DNA of 64,000 nucleotides. Origin: Oligoflexia bacterium (GTDB lineage Bacteria; Bdellovibrionota; Bacteriovoracia; Bacteriovoracales; Bacteriovoracaceae). The notes beneath the pieces were generated by a model. That model had not been told where the DNA came from, did no database searches, and saw only the letters and a program-made list of their open reading frames with translations. A program made the position numbers and the translations under genes. The stretch covers positions 1 to 64,000 of the forward strand of contig JADFZW010000014.1 of the NCBI GenBank assembly GCA_015232355.1, written 5' to 3'. Below, piece after piece: positions 1 through 8,634 of the stretch (position 1 is the stretch's first letter; each line of letters opens with the position of its first letter).

Positions 1-169
1 CAAATAGTTGGCAGTTAATTTTTCCTTCATTTAATACATCCTTATAGAATTTCAATAACATAAGATATATCAAATATTTTTTTTAAATTTTACTTTTTTA
101 AATTCAAATATTGTTTATAATCGCCAATGATTTTCCATCTACACAACATATAAAATTAAAAAAACAAGA

Positions 170-1537
170 ATGATGAAAATGAAAAATGCTAGCAATGATC
201 TTTTCAGTATGATTAATGTAATTAGTATAATTTATTTTCTATTGATATTTATTATTTGCTCGCTCCAAGTGTCCCAAGTAACCCAAACCGCCCAAGCGGC
301 CATTGATTCTTACAATAAACTATTCCCTTATCATTTTACATACTGTACGACTTCTAAATATGAAACCAAAGGTAAGGGGGTTAGCGGTGGCAATGGAGGG
401 CATGCTCTCTTATATATTAAAGGTGCTTGTAAAGATAAAAATAGTCCTATTCCACTATTAAGTTTATGCCACCGAGAAAATACTCTTGATAATTCCAATG
501 CTGGTGCTGCCATAAGTGTAAACTGGGATTTCAAAAACGTTGCTTTCAATGTAGTCGATAATAAAGATTTTGTATTAAATGGTATTTTAACTGGAGAATT
601 GGCCAATAAAAAATTAGATAATAAAATATGGAATAGTACAATTGATGAAGCTATTAAACAAAATATTTTCGCAGGAATTGAAACCCACGATAATAATTTA
701 AAGCTTGGAAAAAATTGTAGCAATAAAGAAATGAGATTAAGAAAATTAATTTCTCGCTCTCTACTCTCTGATTTTGCTGTTACATATGGAAAAACCGCTT
801 ACTGTGTAAATATACCTACTGACAAAGAGACTACTGTAGAAATGATTAATCATCTCAACTCCATTCAAAAATCATTTAGGCCAAAACTCTTCGAACCAAA
901 AACATCATTAAAAGATCATGATTTTAAATGGAAACATATTTATTTAAATTGCGGCCATATACCATACAATGCCTTCGCTAACCTTGGATATTGGGATTCA
1001 CGACCTGAGCACAGTCTCCTAATTCATCATCTTCTTAAACCTGTTTTTCCTGGAAATTTATTTATTGATTTAGTAAATTTAGCAAACAATCTTGAATTAG
1101 ATGTTTATAAACTATATAAAAATAAAAAAATTCTTACATATTTTCTAGAACACAAACGACTTCCAATTTCCCATGGATCTACCGTTGATGTTTTTCCAAT
1201 AAAAGAAAACAATGAAAAATTTAAAGATAACAAAAATTTTGTAATTGTTCCTTTAAAACAAGCATTCACTCTTGCTAATTCCAAGCAAGAGGATTTCTCC
1301 AAATTCATCAGCGAAAAAAAATATTTAGATTTGACTAGTAATTTAAAATTTTTTAAAGAGAAATATAGCAATGCTCTCACCAAAATTGAAGAAAATAAAA
1401 AACAAAAAAACTTTGGCAAGCATAGTTCTAAACATTTAGATGAGTATAAAAACTTTTTAAACTTATTTGAACAATATCTTATTGAACAATTAAAGGATGT
1501 AAATTCAAAGATAGATAGTTACAGTGTAAATAAATGA
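170..1537 (+). CDS. secreted protein of unknown function with GGNGGHA motif
   Basis: I do not recognise the family. The protein (455 aa) starts with a Lys-poor n-region and a hydrophobic stretch at about residues 14-35 that ends in a plausible signal-peptidase site near AQAA, so export is likely. Just after it lies the motif GGNGGHALLY (about residues 73-82), which resembles the GNGGDA motif near the N-terminus of the exported protein at 2503-4440. Several cysteines follow, suggesting disulphides outside the cytoplasm. The C-terminal 100 residues are Lys/Glu/Asn-rich and probably helical. ATGs at 170, 173 and 179 are all usable and none has a clear ribosome-binding site. The end overlaps the convergent PRC-barrel gene by 19 bp. 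Confidence 0.8.
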   Translation: MMKMKNASNDLFSMINVISIIYFLLIFIICSLQVSQVTQTAQAAIDSYNKLFPYHFTYCTTSKYETKGKGVSGGNGGHALLYIKGACKDKNSPIPLLSLCHRENTLDNSNAGAAISVNWDFKNVAFNVVDNKDFVLNGILTGELANKKLDNKIWNSTIDEAIKQNIFAGIETHDNNLKLGKNCSNKEMRLRKLISRSLLSDFAVTYGKTAYCVNIPTDKETTVEMINHLNSIQKSFRPKLFEPKTSLKDHDFKWKHIYLNCGHIPYNAFANLGYWDSRPEHSLLIHHLLKPVFPGNLFIDLVNLANNLELDVYKLYKNKKILTYFLEHKRLPISHGSTVDVFPIKENNEKFKDNKNFVIVPLKQAFTLANSKQEDFSKFISEKKYLDLTSNLKFFKEKYSNALTKIEENKKQKNFGKHSSKHLDEYKNFLNLFEQYLIEQLKDVNSKIDSYSVNK

Positions 1538-2304
1538 GATTGAGATCTTGTAGATGCTTTTTTATATTCTGTCCCTCCTACTTTAACTTCTCCTATCTCA
1601 GTATTCGATAACTTTGAATATTCATACTCAGGACCATTCATAACAGTTGCTCTGTTTAAATCTAACAAAAACTCTTCATCCTCTAAATTAATTTTTCGAA
1701 CTCTGCGAATAGGAATTAAAACATTTTTTCTTGACCACCAACTATAGGCGGCCGCTACCAAATGTAAAATATTCCAATTCTCATCATCAACAACAAAGTC
1801 TTTTATATGTCCTATATTTCCATCAATTGCATGAATAGAATAACCAGTAATCGCATTTACACTTCTTAAATGTGAATCTTCTGGTTTTGTTTCTTTCGAT
1901 TCTTTTGTTTCCTTTATTTCTTTTGTTTTATTTATTTCTTCATCAAGTACACCTCTACCCTCTAGAGGAAAGTATTCATTATTCCAATATGAAGGCCAAC
2001 TATAATAATCAAATAATCTCCTCTCATTTTGACGAGAAAGTGGCATATGTATATCAATATCAGGACTACTAAAAACTTGTTTCCTTGTTAAGTTAACAAC
2101 TAATTTTAAAGATTTTCTATCATATTGACCAAGGGCCAATGGTGATATCAAAACCTCTCGATCAAACAACCATTTACCGGTATTCACCACTAAATAATGA
2201 ATAGTCCAGGTTTGATCATTAAAAATAAAATCGCTTACTTTACCAATATCACCATTTATAGCGCGAACTGATTGTCCAATTATACTATTAATATTCTGTT
2301 TCAT
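1519..2304 (-). CDS. protein with two PRC-barrel domains
   Basis: The protein contains two copies of a PRC-barrel domain. The first spans about residues 5-80 (SVRAINGDIGKVSDFIFNDQ, then YLVV and LISPLAL). The second spans about residues 145-220 (SIHAIDGNIGHIKDFVVDDE, then HLVAA and VLIPIRRV). A Lys/Glu-rich linker (repeated KE and KET) joins them. PRC-barrels occur in photosynthetic reaction-centre subunit H and the RNA-processing factor RimM; stand-alone double versions are common, poorly characterised proteins of stress or envelope functions. No signal peptide is seen. I place the start at the ninth codon of the longest frame, because that ATG is preceded by GAGGAGGA at ideal spacing while the upstream ATG has no site. 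A ~47-bp element shared with the DUF4360 gene lies about 80-125 bp upstream. Confidence 0.88.
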   Translation of the reverse strand: MKQNINSIIGQSVRAINGDIGKVSDFIFNDQTWTIHYLVVNTGKWLFDREVLISPLALGQYDRKSLKLVVNLTRKQVFSSPDIDIHMPLSRQNERRLFDYYSWPSYWNNEYFPLEGRGVLDEEINKTKEIKETKESKETKPEDSHLRSVNAITGYSIHAIDGNIGHIKDFVVDDENWNILHLVAAAYSWWSRKNVLIPIRRVRKINLEDEEFLLDLNRATVMNGPEYEYSKLSNTEIGEVKVGGTEYKKASTRSQSHLFTL

Positions 2305-2380
2305 TTTTTCCTCCTCCTCTTTAAACATAAAAATATGTAAACACTAAACTAAAACACCAAACAATTAGTTTAAAACTAGT

Positions 2381-2430
2381 AACATAAATATGATGAATAA
2401 ATATCAAAGAAAAAATGAAATTTTGTTCAC
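2381..2430 (-). repeat. dispersed intergenic element, copy 1
   Basis: About 47 bp here match the segment at 6809-6858 with roughly four mismatches. Both copies lie 60-125 bp upstream of a minus-strand gene (PRC-barrel here, DUF4360 there) and just beyond the stop of the preceding gene. On the minus strand both contain TTGATA, 15 bp, then TATGTT. This could be a promoter with a short spacer, so the element may be a shared control region rather than a mobile repeat. Confidence 0.6.
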
Positions 2431-2451
2431 AATAATTAAATGATATAGATT

Positions 2452-2487
2452 ATAGAGATGATAGAGATGATAGAGATGATAGAGATG
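2452..2487. repeat. 9-bp tandem repeat, four copies
   Basis: The unit ATAGAGATG occurs four times in perfect tandem, followed by a degenerate fifth copy. It sits in the short space just after the stop codon of the 645-aa secreted protein gene on the minus strand. It looks like replication slippage; no coding or hairpin role is visible. Confidence 0.85.
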
Positions 2488-2502
2488 ATAGAAATCAGGA
2501 AT

Positions 2503-4440
2503 TTATTTAAACATTCCTATATTAATAATATCAATTTCTCTAGAATCTCCATCCGTACGCACAGTAAAAATAAATTCGCGTTCCTCTTCCTCTGATCCAG
2601 ATAAAATTTTGTTCTTAAGTTTTTGTACATGCTCTAAACAAACAGGAGAAGGGTTTTGATTTAAAGGTCCTATTATACTTACAATTTTAGATTTTCCCTT
2701 ATACACCTCTAATGGGGTAATCTCATATTTGTAGTTTGCACTAATTGAATACATGGAGACTTCTTTATATTCACAATCAACTATTGGTCTTGCAGGTACT
2801 GGGATGGAGTAATCATAGATAGATTTTACTGTAGCAGAAAACATTCCAAAAGATGACAATCTATATGGATAGGGATAAGATAAAGACAACTCACGATTTA
2901 CTCCAAATTCAAAATATTTATAGCTCATAGGAAAATCATTTTTATTAGTTAAAACATTAGGGAAAGCACTATATAATTTATCAGTAAATGTTTTCTCTAT
3001 TTTTGGATCAGTACTAATTGAAGTAAAATATCTTCCTATCGGAAGTACATGTGCACCAATCATCATAGCATTCTCAGGAACTACATGCTGATCAAAGGAT
3101 AAATTTTTACTATTATTCATTACTTTATAATTTTCACTAAAAAAGAAGTAGGGAGAGATTCTAGACTTGTCTATCATATTCTCATATTTAGATTCACGTT
3201 CATATAATGTGACCTCATCTTCTCCAATTCTTTCCTTAACTCTATTTATATCAATCAATGATCCATCCTCAATACTGTACAGAAGAGACCTTTTCAAATT
3301 ATTCATTTGATATGCTGGTGTTACTCTTGAAATAGTAGGATTACCTGAAGCAATTGGAGAATTAACTGAATAGCTCAAATTTTGAGGATTTGTCGCCGAC
3401 ATGTATACACTACACTTTTTTGCATCTCCACTTATAAGATCTCCATAGTAATTTCTTTTTAGAATCCATACTTGATCCTCTAATCTATCAACCACTGTAT
3501 AGGAGTTAAATCCTTTAGCGAAAACGCACAACTCATTTATACCTGGTTCATTAAAAGTATATTGGCCATCATAAGAATCTCTGATTACTGCTCCATCACC
3601 CTTCTTCGGACTATAAGGTGTCATGTCAGCTATAATATCTGTAACTGGAATTACTTTTAATTTGTGAGTAAAATAAAAATACTGAGTTAAGGTTACATTA
3701 TCAATAAATTCTGAGGTGATTTTAGAGTTAAAATATCTGGCCTTAATTGAGTTTTGTTGTCCTCGCTTAATAAATTCTTGATAGATTATCTCATGAAGTA
3801 TAAGACCTGCTTTATGATCATTATCCATCGCCTCATAGATATCTTTGTTTATGTAAAATATCTTAGTATCATCTTCAAACTGTGGTGCTCGAGCAATTGC
3901 CACCTGTTCGAGCTTACACCCTCTAGGAATAGCCATCTCTCCTGAATCTGGAATATCTGTCAGATCAGAGTCCTCGATAAATTGAACTAAATTAAAAAAA
4001 TCCTGTGCACGTTTTTTAAAATTAGCGGCCAAAATGGGATCTAGTCTTTCAAGCTTTCTGATAACCACAAAGACTTTTTCCAATGGGTCCACATTTTTAT
4101 CTCCCATTTTATAGTTTATATTTCTAATGGTTCTGGCCTCATAAAAATCAAATTGCTCTGCACGTATTATCTTTCCATTTTGATCTCTACAAACGATTGC
4201 ATCTCCACCATTACCAACATCAACTCCATCTCTTAAGATTTTGTGGCCAGTATTGTGACCAATATTGCTGCCATTATTATTGTGAGCAATTCTTTTACTC
4301 TGTCGTATCTTTAGTTCTAACTTATTTACCATCGATATTTCATTTTGAATGGTAGTCGAAAGAACAGATGCTTCTGATCCTGATGTTAATGTTAATAAAA
4401 GCATAAATAAAATTATAACTAATGATCTAAACTTAAACAT
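2503..4440 (-). CDS. secreted protein with GNGGDA motif and HEIIY sequence
   Basis: A 645-aa exported protein with a clear N-terminal signal peptide (hydrophobic residues 6-20, cleavage near SEAS). After the signal comes VGNGGDAIVC (about residues 75-84), a motif I associate with a family of secreted Bdellovibrionota proteins, followed by the pattern QFDFYEAR. Around residues 210-235 the sequence LILHEIIYQEF resembles a metalloprotease helix but lacks the second histidine of HExxH, so I would not call it a peptidase. The rest has a cysteine-poor, beta-rich look with no domain I can name. It lies 31 bp downstream of the TIGR02147 regulator on the same strand, so the two are probably cotranscribed and the regulator may act on it. 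Confidence 0.85.
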   Translation of the reverse strand: MFKFRSLVIILFMLLLTLTSGSEASVLSTTIQNEISMVNKLELKIRQSKRIAHNNNGSNIGHNTGHKILRDGVDVGNGGDAIVCRDQNGKIIRAEQFDFYEARTIRNINYKMGDKNVDPLEKVFVVIRKLERLDPILAANFKKRAQDFFNLVQFIEDSDLTDIPDSGEMAIPRGCKLEQVAIARAPQFEDDTKIFYINKDIYEAMDNDHKAGLILHEIIYQEFIKRGQQNSIKARYFNSKITSEFIDNVTLTQYFYFTHKLKVIPVTDIIADMTPYSPKKGDGAVIRDSYDGQYTFNEPGINELCVFAKGFNSYTVVDRLEDQVWILKRNYYGDLISGDAKKCSVYMSATNPQNLSYSVNSPIASGNPTISRVTPAYQMNNLKRSLLYSIEDGSLIDINRVKERIGEDEVTLYERESKYENMIDKSRISPYFFFSENYKVMNNSKNLSFDQHVVPENAMMIGAHVLPIGRYFTSISTDPKIEKTFTDKLYSAFPNVLTNKNDFPMSYKYFEFGVNRELSLSYPYPYRLSSFGMFSATVKSIYDYSIPVPARPIVDCEYKEVSMYSISANYKYEITPLEVYKGKSKIVSIIGPLNQNPSPVCLEHVQKLKNKILSGSEEEEREFIFTVRTDGDSREIDIINIGMFK

Positions 4441-4471
4441 AATATAAATTCTCCTATATTTTTTTATTTTT

Positions 4472-5365
4472 TTAATTTTTGTTAACTTTACTTGTTAAAG
4501 GAAAAAGTTGAATCTGTAATTGAAAAATTGCATCAGTTTCACTATCTTCTTCCTCGAATTTTTGGGAAAACTTCTCTTTAAATTCTTTTATAAATTTTTT
4601 TACCTCCGTTAATTTGTTAAAATTCATACTTATAGTTTTACTTGTAATTTCTCTATCATCAGGATGTATTTTAGTAATTGCTTCCTTGGCCAAGGATAGT
4701 GTTTGTTGATGATAGTTTTGGATTGCCAAATTTTTAATTTGATTTCCAATTTTAAATTCGTTGTAAGTTTGCCTTAATTCACCACTCTCTTGATTTTTTT
4801 CTACTAATCCCAATCGTAATAACAATTCTAATGTTTTTGCAATTTCACTCGGATTTACTTTAAAGTTAAATTTGTCGGCAATTAAGCGATAATCATAATC
4901 CATTTCATTACCACTGCCACTGCTCCTACTCTCTTGAAATTGCTTCAACTTTACAAATTCCAAAACTGCTAAATGATACCACTTAGACAAAAGAGTAAAA
5001 GTATCCAAATCAAGATTTAGATCTTTTCTTCGATAATTTTTTTGTTTGAGCTTTTCAATTATTTGCAGACCTTGCCCCAAATCGCTCTTACTCTTTTGAA
5101 GACTGATTAAATTACGAAAATATTCCTCTTCCTTAGAAGAAAACTTAAAATAAGTAACCAACTTACCAATTATTTTCTCACCAGGATGTCTATGACCTTG
5201 CAATATTTTACCAAGTGATGACTTATCACTAAACTTTAATTGCTTGGCCCACAAAGAATAATTCCATCGTGGATTCTTTAGCTTCTTTTCACAGATATGA
5301 TTTTTTAGAAATAGTCGATAATCTATATAATCATATATTAAATTGTTTTGATTAGATGTGTTCAT
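4472..5365 (-). CDS. TIGR02147 family (DUF4423) regulator-like protein
   Basis: A 297-aa cytoplasmic protein that fits the TIGR02147/DUF4423 family. The N-terminal pattern YDYIDYRLFLKNH is followed by a small helical domain with YSLWAKQL and SSLGKILQGHRHPG (a likely DNA-binding helix region, about residues 30-65). Then come TYFKFSSKEEEYFRNL and the long helical half with WYHLAVLEFVKL. The family is expanded in Bdellovibrio relatives and Fibrobacter and usually sits beside genes for exported proteins, which is the case here. Its target is not known. Upstream lies a direct repeat with a palindromic core (5412-5449) that could be its own operator. Confidence 0.85.
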   Translation of the reverse strand: MNTSNQNNLIYDYIDYRLFLKNHICEKKLKNPRWNYSLWAKQLKFSDKSSLGKILQGHRHPGEKIIGKLVTYFKFSSKEEEYFRNLISLQKSKSDLGQGLQIIEKLKQKNYRRKDLNLDLDTFTLLSKWYHLAVLEFVKLKQFQESRSSGSGNEMDYDYRLIADKFNFKVNPSEIAKTLELLLRLGLVEKNQESGELRQTYNEFKIGNQIKNLAIQNYHQQTLSLAKEAITKIHPDDREITSKTISMNFNKLTEVKKFIKEFKEKFSQKFEEEDSETDAIFQLQIQLFPLTSKVNKN

Positions 5366-5411
5366 ATTTAAGGTAAATTAAAAGAAGATGATGTTTTAGT
5401 AAAGTAAATTA

Positions 5412-5449
5412 AGGGCAATTTTGAACAATTTAGAGGGCAATTTTGCCCT
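5412..5449. promoter_or_regulatory. candidate operator upstream of the TIGR02147 gene
   Basis: The 12-mer AGGGCAATTTTG occurs twice, at 5412 and 5434, spaced 22 bp start to start (about two helical turns). The second copy continues into a perfect inverted repeat (AGGGCAA, two bases, TTGCCCT). It lies 47-84 bp upstream of the TIGR02147 start and just past the azoreductase stop. No T-tract follows on either strand, so an operator is more likely than a terminator. Confidence 0.45.
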
Positions 5450-5470
5450 TTAATCTAAAGGAGCAGTGGT

Positions 5471-6097
5471 CTAGAATTGCAATGCCAGCTCTTTTGCTTT
5501 TTCTTGATGCTCACTCATTTTATGTTTTTTAATTTCATCACCTATATTCATTGAATGAGCTGATAAAAATGATATATCTGTAATCCCAACAAATCCAAAT
5601 ATAGTACGTAAATATGGTTCTAAAAAATTATATGAACTCATTTGATTTGTACTATAATCACCACCACTGCTGGTAATTACTATCATCTTTTTATTCAACA
5701 CTAACCCTTGAGGTATACCATCATCCGTATAACGAAAAAGATATTTTGGTTGAACAATAATATCTATGTATTGCTTGAGAGTATAGGGAATTGAAAAATT
5801 CCACATCGGAGTACTTATCAAATAAGCATCTGCTGAAAGAAAATTCTCAATATGAAAAAATATACCTTCCCAAGACTTCTCTAATTCTCCAACCAACTTT
5901 CTATTTTCTAAAAGTTCATACTTACCTTCAATTCGTAAATTTGATAATGTAATCATTTGTTGATCAAATGTATTTACAACTTCGATTATTAATTTAGGAT
6001 TTTTTTTCATTAATGTTTTAAGAAAAAAATTTGAAACTCGCATGGTATTCGACTCATCACCTCTTGGAGTAGCAATTATGTGTAATAATTTTTTCAA
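5471..6097 (-). CDS. azoR: FMN-dependent NADH-azoreductase
   Basis: A 208-aa flavodoxin-fold enzyme of the AzoR/AcpD family. It reduces azo compounds and quinones with NADH, using FMN, in the cytoplasm as a homodimer. Family signatures seen are the N-terminal beta-strand with TPRGDESNT (FMN phosphate loop, about residues 10-18), the FMN-contacting STPMWNFSIPYTLKQYID (about residues 95-112), and SSGGDYS near residue 143, followed by YLRTIFGFVGI. The length is normal for the family. The start is TTG, supported by GAGG six bases upstream; no ATG is available before the phosphate loop. It is transcribed alone or reads toward the operator region before the TIGR02147 gene. Confidence 0.9.
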   Translation of the reverse strand: MKKLLHIIATPRGDESNTMRVSNFFLKTLMKKNPKLIIEVVNTFDQQMITLSNLRIEGKYELLENRKLVGELEKSWEGIFFHIENFLSADAYLISTPMWNFSIPYTLKQYIDIIVQPKYLFRYTDDGIPQGLVLNKKMIVITSSGGDYSTNQMSSYNFLEPYLRTIFGFVGITDISFLSAHSMNIGDEIKKHKMSEHQEKAKELALQF

Positions 6098-6156
6098 AGT
6101 TTACCTCAATTAATAAATAATACCTTTAAATATAATTAAAAATCTTACCAATAATA

Positions 6157-6750
6157 TTAGCGACAAATTCTCCATTGTATATGGTAAATTAATCCTGAAC
6201 GAATATCAATTGAGTCAACTGTGGCCATAGCATCGTCAAATCTATAATTAGATTTAGCTACCATAGCAGAATTAACTCTTAAATTTACTGATTGTCCACA
6301 TGGTGACCAAATAACTGCAGATGCTTGTAATGTATTTGTTAAAAAATACTCATCATCATATCTTCCATAAAATGTTTTTTTATATCTTGGCCCTTGAGAA
6401 CCAGCAAAGAAATATTCAACATTAAAATCTGCTCTACCACCAATAGGAACATTTACATAACCACGATAATCAATTTTAAAAATTGATACACTATAACCTC
6501 CAGGAACTAACACGGGAACAGACACATTACATGTTTTACGATCAAAACTTCGCCTTGTAACTCCACCTGCTTCAGCAACATATTGATCAAAGAGAATACT
6601 TATTGATGATCTGTCTGGAGACAAAGTAACATCAGCACTACCGGCAGGACAACCTGTTCCTCCATATCCTGGCATACCTAAGCGAATATCTGGAGCAGCA
6701 AGTACACTTAAACTTGTTAGCATAAGTAATAATCCCAACATTTTTTTCAT
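6157..6750 (-). CDS. DUF4360 secreted protein
   Basis: A 197-aa exported protein with a clean signal peptide (residues 1-18, cleavage after VLA). The mature part shows the DUF4360 pattern: GYGGTGCPAGSA near the start, ISILFDQYVAEAG, two more cysteines (KTCNVSVPV and WSPCGQ) and a final WRICR, consistent with two disulphides. The function of DUF4360 is unknown; it occurs mainly in secreted fungal and bacterial proteins. It is a clear paralogue of the gene at 19302-19952, sharing most of these blocks. A strong AAAGGAG ribosome-binding site precedes the ATG, and the dispersed intergenic element at 6809-6858 lies just upstream. Confidence 0.9.
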   Translation of the reverse strand: MKKMLGLLLMLTSLSVLAAPDIRLGMPGYGGTGCPAGSADVTLSPDRSSISILFDQYVAEAGGVTRRSFDRKTCNVSVPVLVPGGYSVSIFKIDYRGYVNVPIGGRADFNVEYFFAGSQGPRYKKTFYGRYDDEYFLTNTLQASAVIWSPCGQSVNLRVNSAMVAKSNYRFDDAMATVDSIDIRSGLIYHIQWRICR

Positions 6751-6808
6751 TTAAATCTCCTTTGAAATAGTAATTAAATTTTAATAAAATTTTAAGAAAA
6801 TGCAACTT

Positions 6809-6858
6809 AACATAGATATGATGAAGAAATATCAAAAGAAAAATGAAATTTTGTTTAA
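6809..6858 (-). repeat. dispersed intergenic element, copy 2
   Basis: This is the second copy of the ~47-bp element seen at 2381-2430 (about 43 of 47 positions equal). It lies 59-108 bp upstream of the DUF4360 start and just beyond the stop of the 326-aa gene. The TTGATA and TATGTT hexamers on the minus strand are kept in both copies. Confidence 0.6.
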
Positions 6859-6872
6859 CCAAATTAATAAAC

Positions 6873-7853
6873 TCACTTGCAAAGTGACTTAAACGTACGT
6901 TCGTTTTGTGAAGGAATGTCTCCCTCAAGCATTAATTTATCAATATACTTATGACTAAAATTTAATTTCATATTATTTATAATTTTATCATATCGTTTAA
7001 ATCTCTCTATAACTTCTGAATCAGATTTTTTCTTTTCACAAAATGGAAGTAAATACTCTTTCACTAATGACCATCGTTTAGTAGAATAAACATTATCATA
7101 ATAGCTTTCATCAAAAAATGGATTAATATACTCTCTTAAATCTAACTCTCTCTTCATTACCCATTCTCCATCAACAACATCAAGATACGGATCATCTCCA
7201 TCACATAAATTTTCAAAAAATCGCAAACCTTGAAAATTTGCTTCGATATCAGCATAAGATAATACTCCTGAACTTTTCAGACCAGTTAAACCCATTTCAC
7301 TCTTTATTCCTAAATCAGTCACTCGCTCATATATATCATTTTTTTCAAGACTATTATGTAATCCTCTTAAGTAAGACATAAAGTAAACAATACCCATTCC
7401 AAAAAAATGGGAAATCTTATCACTACCAAAGTAAATGCCATTCATATTTATGGTAGGGCAGCTATTGAAAAGTTTACGATAGTTTTCACGATAAATAGAT
7501 TTATCTAAATATTCACGTTGATTTGTCGGATATCTGGGAATTCGATCAATTTCTGGATTTTTATTAATCCAATGGGAAGTATTACTTTCAATCCATCCAT
7601 TCGTATCAATAGCTATTTTCATAGCTACTCTCCAACAGCTACGATTTATAATACTACGATTTATTTTATCTAAACGACGCTCAATTATTTGATTAAAATG
7701 TCGGTTAATTAATTCTGATGAATCAGATATTTTTTCACCCCAGCTAAGAAAGTTATCAGTTTCCTCTGCACATAAATCCCAATTTGGAATAATAAAAAAT
7801 AAAGCTAAAACAAGAAATGTAATCTTTAAAATTTTTTGAATTTTTCGTAGCAT
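6873..7853 (-). CDS. secreted conserved protein, paralogue of the 51873-52877 gene
   Basis: A 326-aa protein with an N-terminal hydrophobic segment (about residues 11-23, signal peptide or anchor). I do not recognise a named family. It aligns along its whole length with the 334-aa product at 51873-52877. Shared blocks are NRHFNQIIERRLDKIN, EIDRIPRY, the core GSDKISHFFGMG, SYADIEANFQGLRF, LCDGDDPYLDVVDGEWVM, LREYINPFFDE and a final Cys near the C-terminus. The conserved TDK/SDK-x-SHFF core, with its nearby acidic and His residues, could be a metal or catalytic site, but this is a guess. It is transcribed with its own leader region; a 213-bp divergent space separates it from csbD. Confidence 0.82.
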   Translation of the reverse strand: MLRKIQKILKITFLVLALFFIIPNWDLCAEETDNFLSWGEKISDSSELINRHFNQIIERRLDKINRSIINRSCWRVAMKIAIDTNGWIESNTSHWINKNPEIDRIPRYPTNQREYLDKSIYRENYRKLFNSCPTINMNGIYFGSDKISHFFGMGIVYFMSYLRGLHNSLEKNDIYERVTDLGIKSEMGLTGLKSSGVLSYADIEANFQGLRFFENLCDGDDPYLDVVDGEWVMKRELDLREYINPFFDESYYDNVYSTKRWSLVKEYLLPFCEKKKSDSEVIERFKRYDKIINNMKLNFSHKYIDKLMLEGDIPSQNERTFKSLCK

Positions 7854-8066
7854 AAAAAACTCCTTTATAATTATTTTATTATTTTTAAATATGTTTTCTT
7901 AAAAAAAAGGATAATTATCATAATGATACAAACAGTTGTAGATTTATGTTTGATAATTAACATAATTTCATTTTATGTTTAGTATTAATTCACAATTGTC
8001 GTGTTAATAATATTTTTCGACTAAATAAATTTTGAATTTAACTTTTATTTTTCCCTGGAGGTTTTT

Positions 8067-8273
8067 ATGAGTAAAGACATTATAGAAAGTAATTGGACAC
8101 TAGCTAAAGAAAAAATTAAGCAACATTGGAATAAACTTACTGATGATGAGATTGAACAGATAAATGGAAAATATGAAGAACTTAGTGGACATATTCAAAA
8201 AACATATCGATATGGAAAAAAACGTGTTGAAAAAGAAATAGCTGAATTTATAAAGAAAAATAAGCTCCAGTAA
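8067..8273 (+). CDS. CsbD-family stress protein
   Basis: A 68-aa acidic/basic helical protein matching the CsbD family (YjbJ in E. coli). It has the WTLAKEKIKQHWNKLTDDEI core, then INGKYEELSGHIQKTYRYGK. The full small family length is present. CsbD proteins are abundant under general stress, but their molecular role is not known. A very good ribosome-binding site (TGGAGG, 8 bases before ATG) suggests high expression. It stands alone between two minus-strand genes. Confidence 0.9.
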   Translation: MSKDIIESNWTLAKEKIKQHWNKLTDDEIEQINGKYEELSGHIQKTYRYGKKRVEKEIAEFIKKNKLQ

Positions 8274-8295
8274 ATATATAAATACAATATGCAAG

Positions 8296-8625
8296 CTAAG
8301 AATGGATAGTACGTAAACGAATCCCTCTTTCAATTTGCTTCAAAAAAATTTCTTCAAGAGGAGGATTAAATATTATAAGCTTTTCAATTTGATCTTTAGA
8401 ATAAGTTATGGCCAATGGAACCATTAATTGATCAATAAAGGACACTGTCATCATTTTCACATTGTTCCTGGATAAAATTATTTTTTCCTTCTTTTCTAAT
8501 GTTATCGATAAGATTTCAAATAATTTGTCAATGCCGGCAGTATCTCTTTGAGTGCAAAATGGTCCACAATAATCAAATATAGATATTGTTTTTGTATTCA
8601 TATTTGTATTCATATTTGTATTCAC
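8296..8625 (-). CDS. STAS-like (DUF4325-type) protein
   Basis: A 109-aa protein that follows the ATPase gene by 9 bp and is probably translationally coupled to it. The pattern of short strands and helices, with MTVSFIDQLMVPL in the middle (about residues 59-71), resembles the STAS-like DUF4325 domain, which usually partners a GHKL ATPase. Its role would be as a switch partner (anti-anti-sigma or similar), by analogy with SpoIIAA/SpoIIAB. The first codons are a 12-bp tandem repeat giving MNTNMNTNMNT, so a GTG and two later ATGs, all in frame, could each start the protein. Domain assignment is moderate. Confidence 0.65.
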   Translation of the reverse strand: MNTNMNTNMNTKTISIFDYCGPFCTQRDTAGIDKLFEILSITLEKKEKIILSRNNVKMMTVSFIDQLMVPLAITYSKDQIEKLIIFNPPLEEIFLKQIERGIRLRTIHS

Positions 8626-8634
8626 ATTATATTT

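Noticed and set aside
331..723. 130-aa open frame on the minus strand inside the first gene
   Set aside because: It is antisense to a longer gene with a signal peptide, has no ribosome-binding site and shows a biased hydrophobic composition typical of shadow frames.
2452..2487. Tandem 9-bp repeat as a CRISPR-like array
   Set aside because: The units are contiguous with no spacers and far too short for CRISPR.
3760..4010. HEIIY of the 645-aa secreted protein as a zinc protease site
   Set aside because: The second His of HExxH is replaced by Tyr, so the zinc site is incomplete. The position is approximate.
5434..5449. AGGGCAA-TT-TTGCCCT as a rho-independent terminator of azoR
   Set aside because: A two-base centre and no T-run on either strand make a terminator unlikely; the duplicated 12-mer points to an operator.
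6638..6928. 96-aa frame overlapping the first DUF4360 start and the end of the 326-aa gene
   Set aside because: It spans an intergenic region and both neighbours in another frame; its translation reads like a frame-shifted DUF4360 signal peptide.
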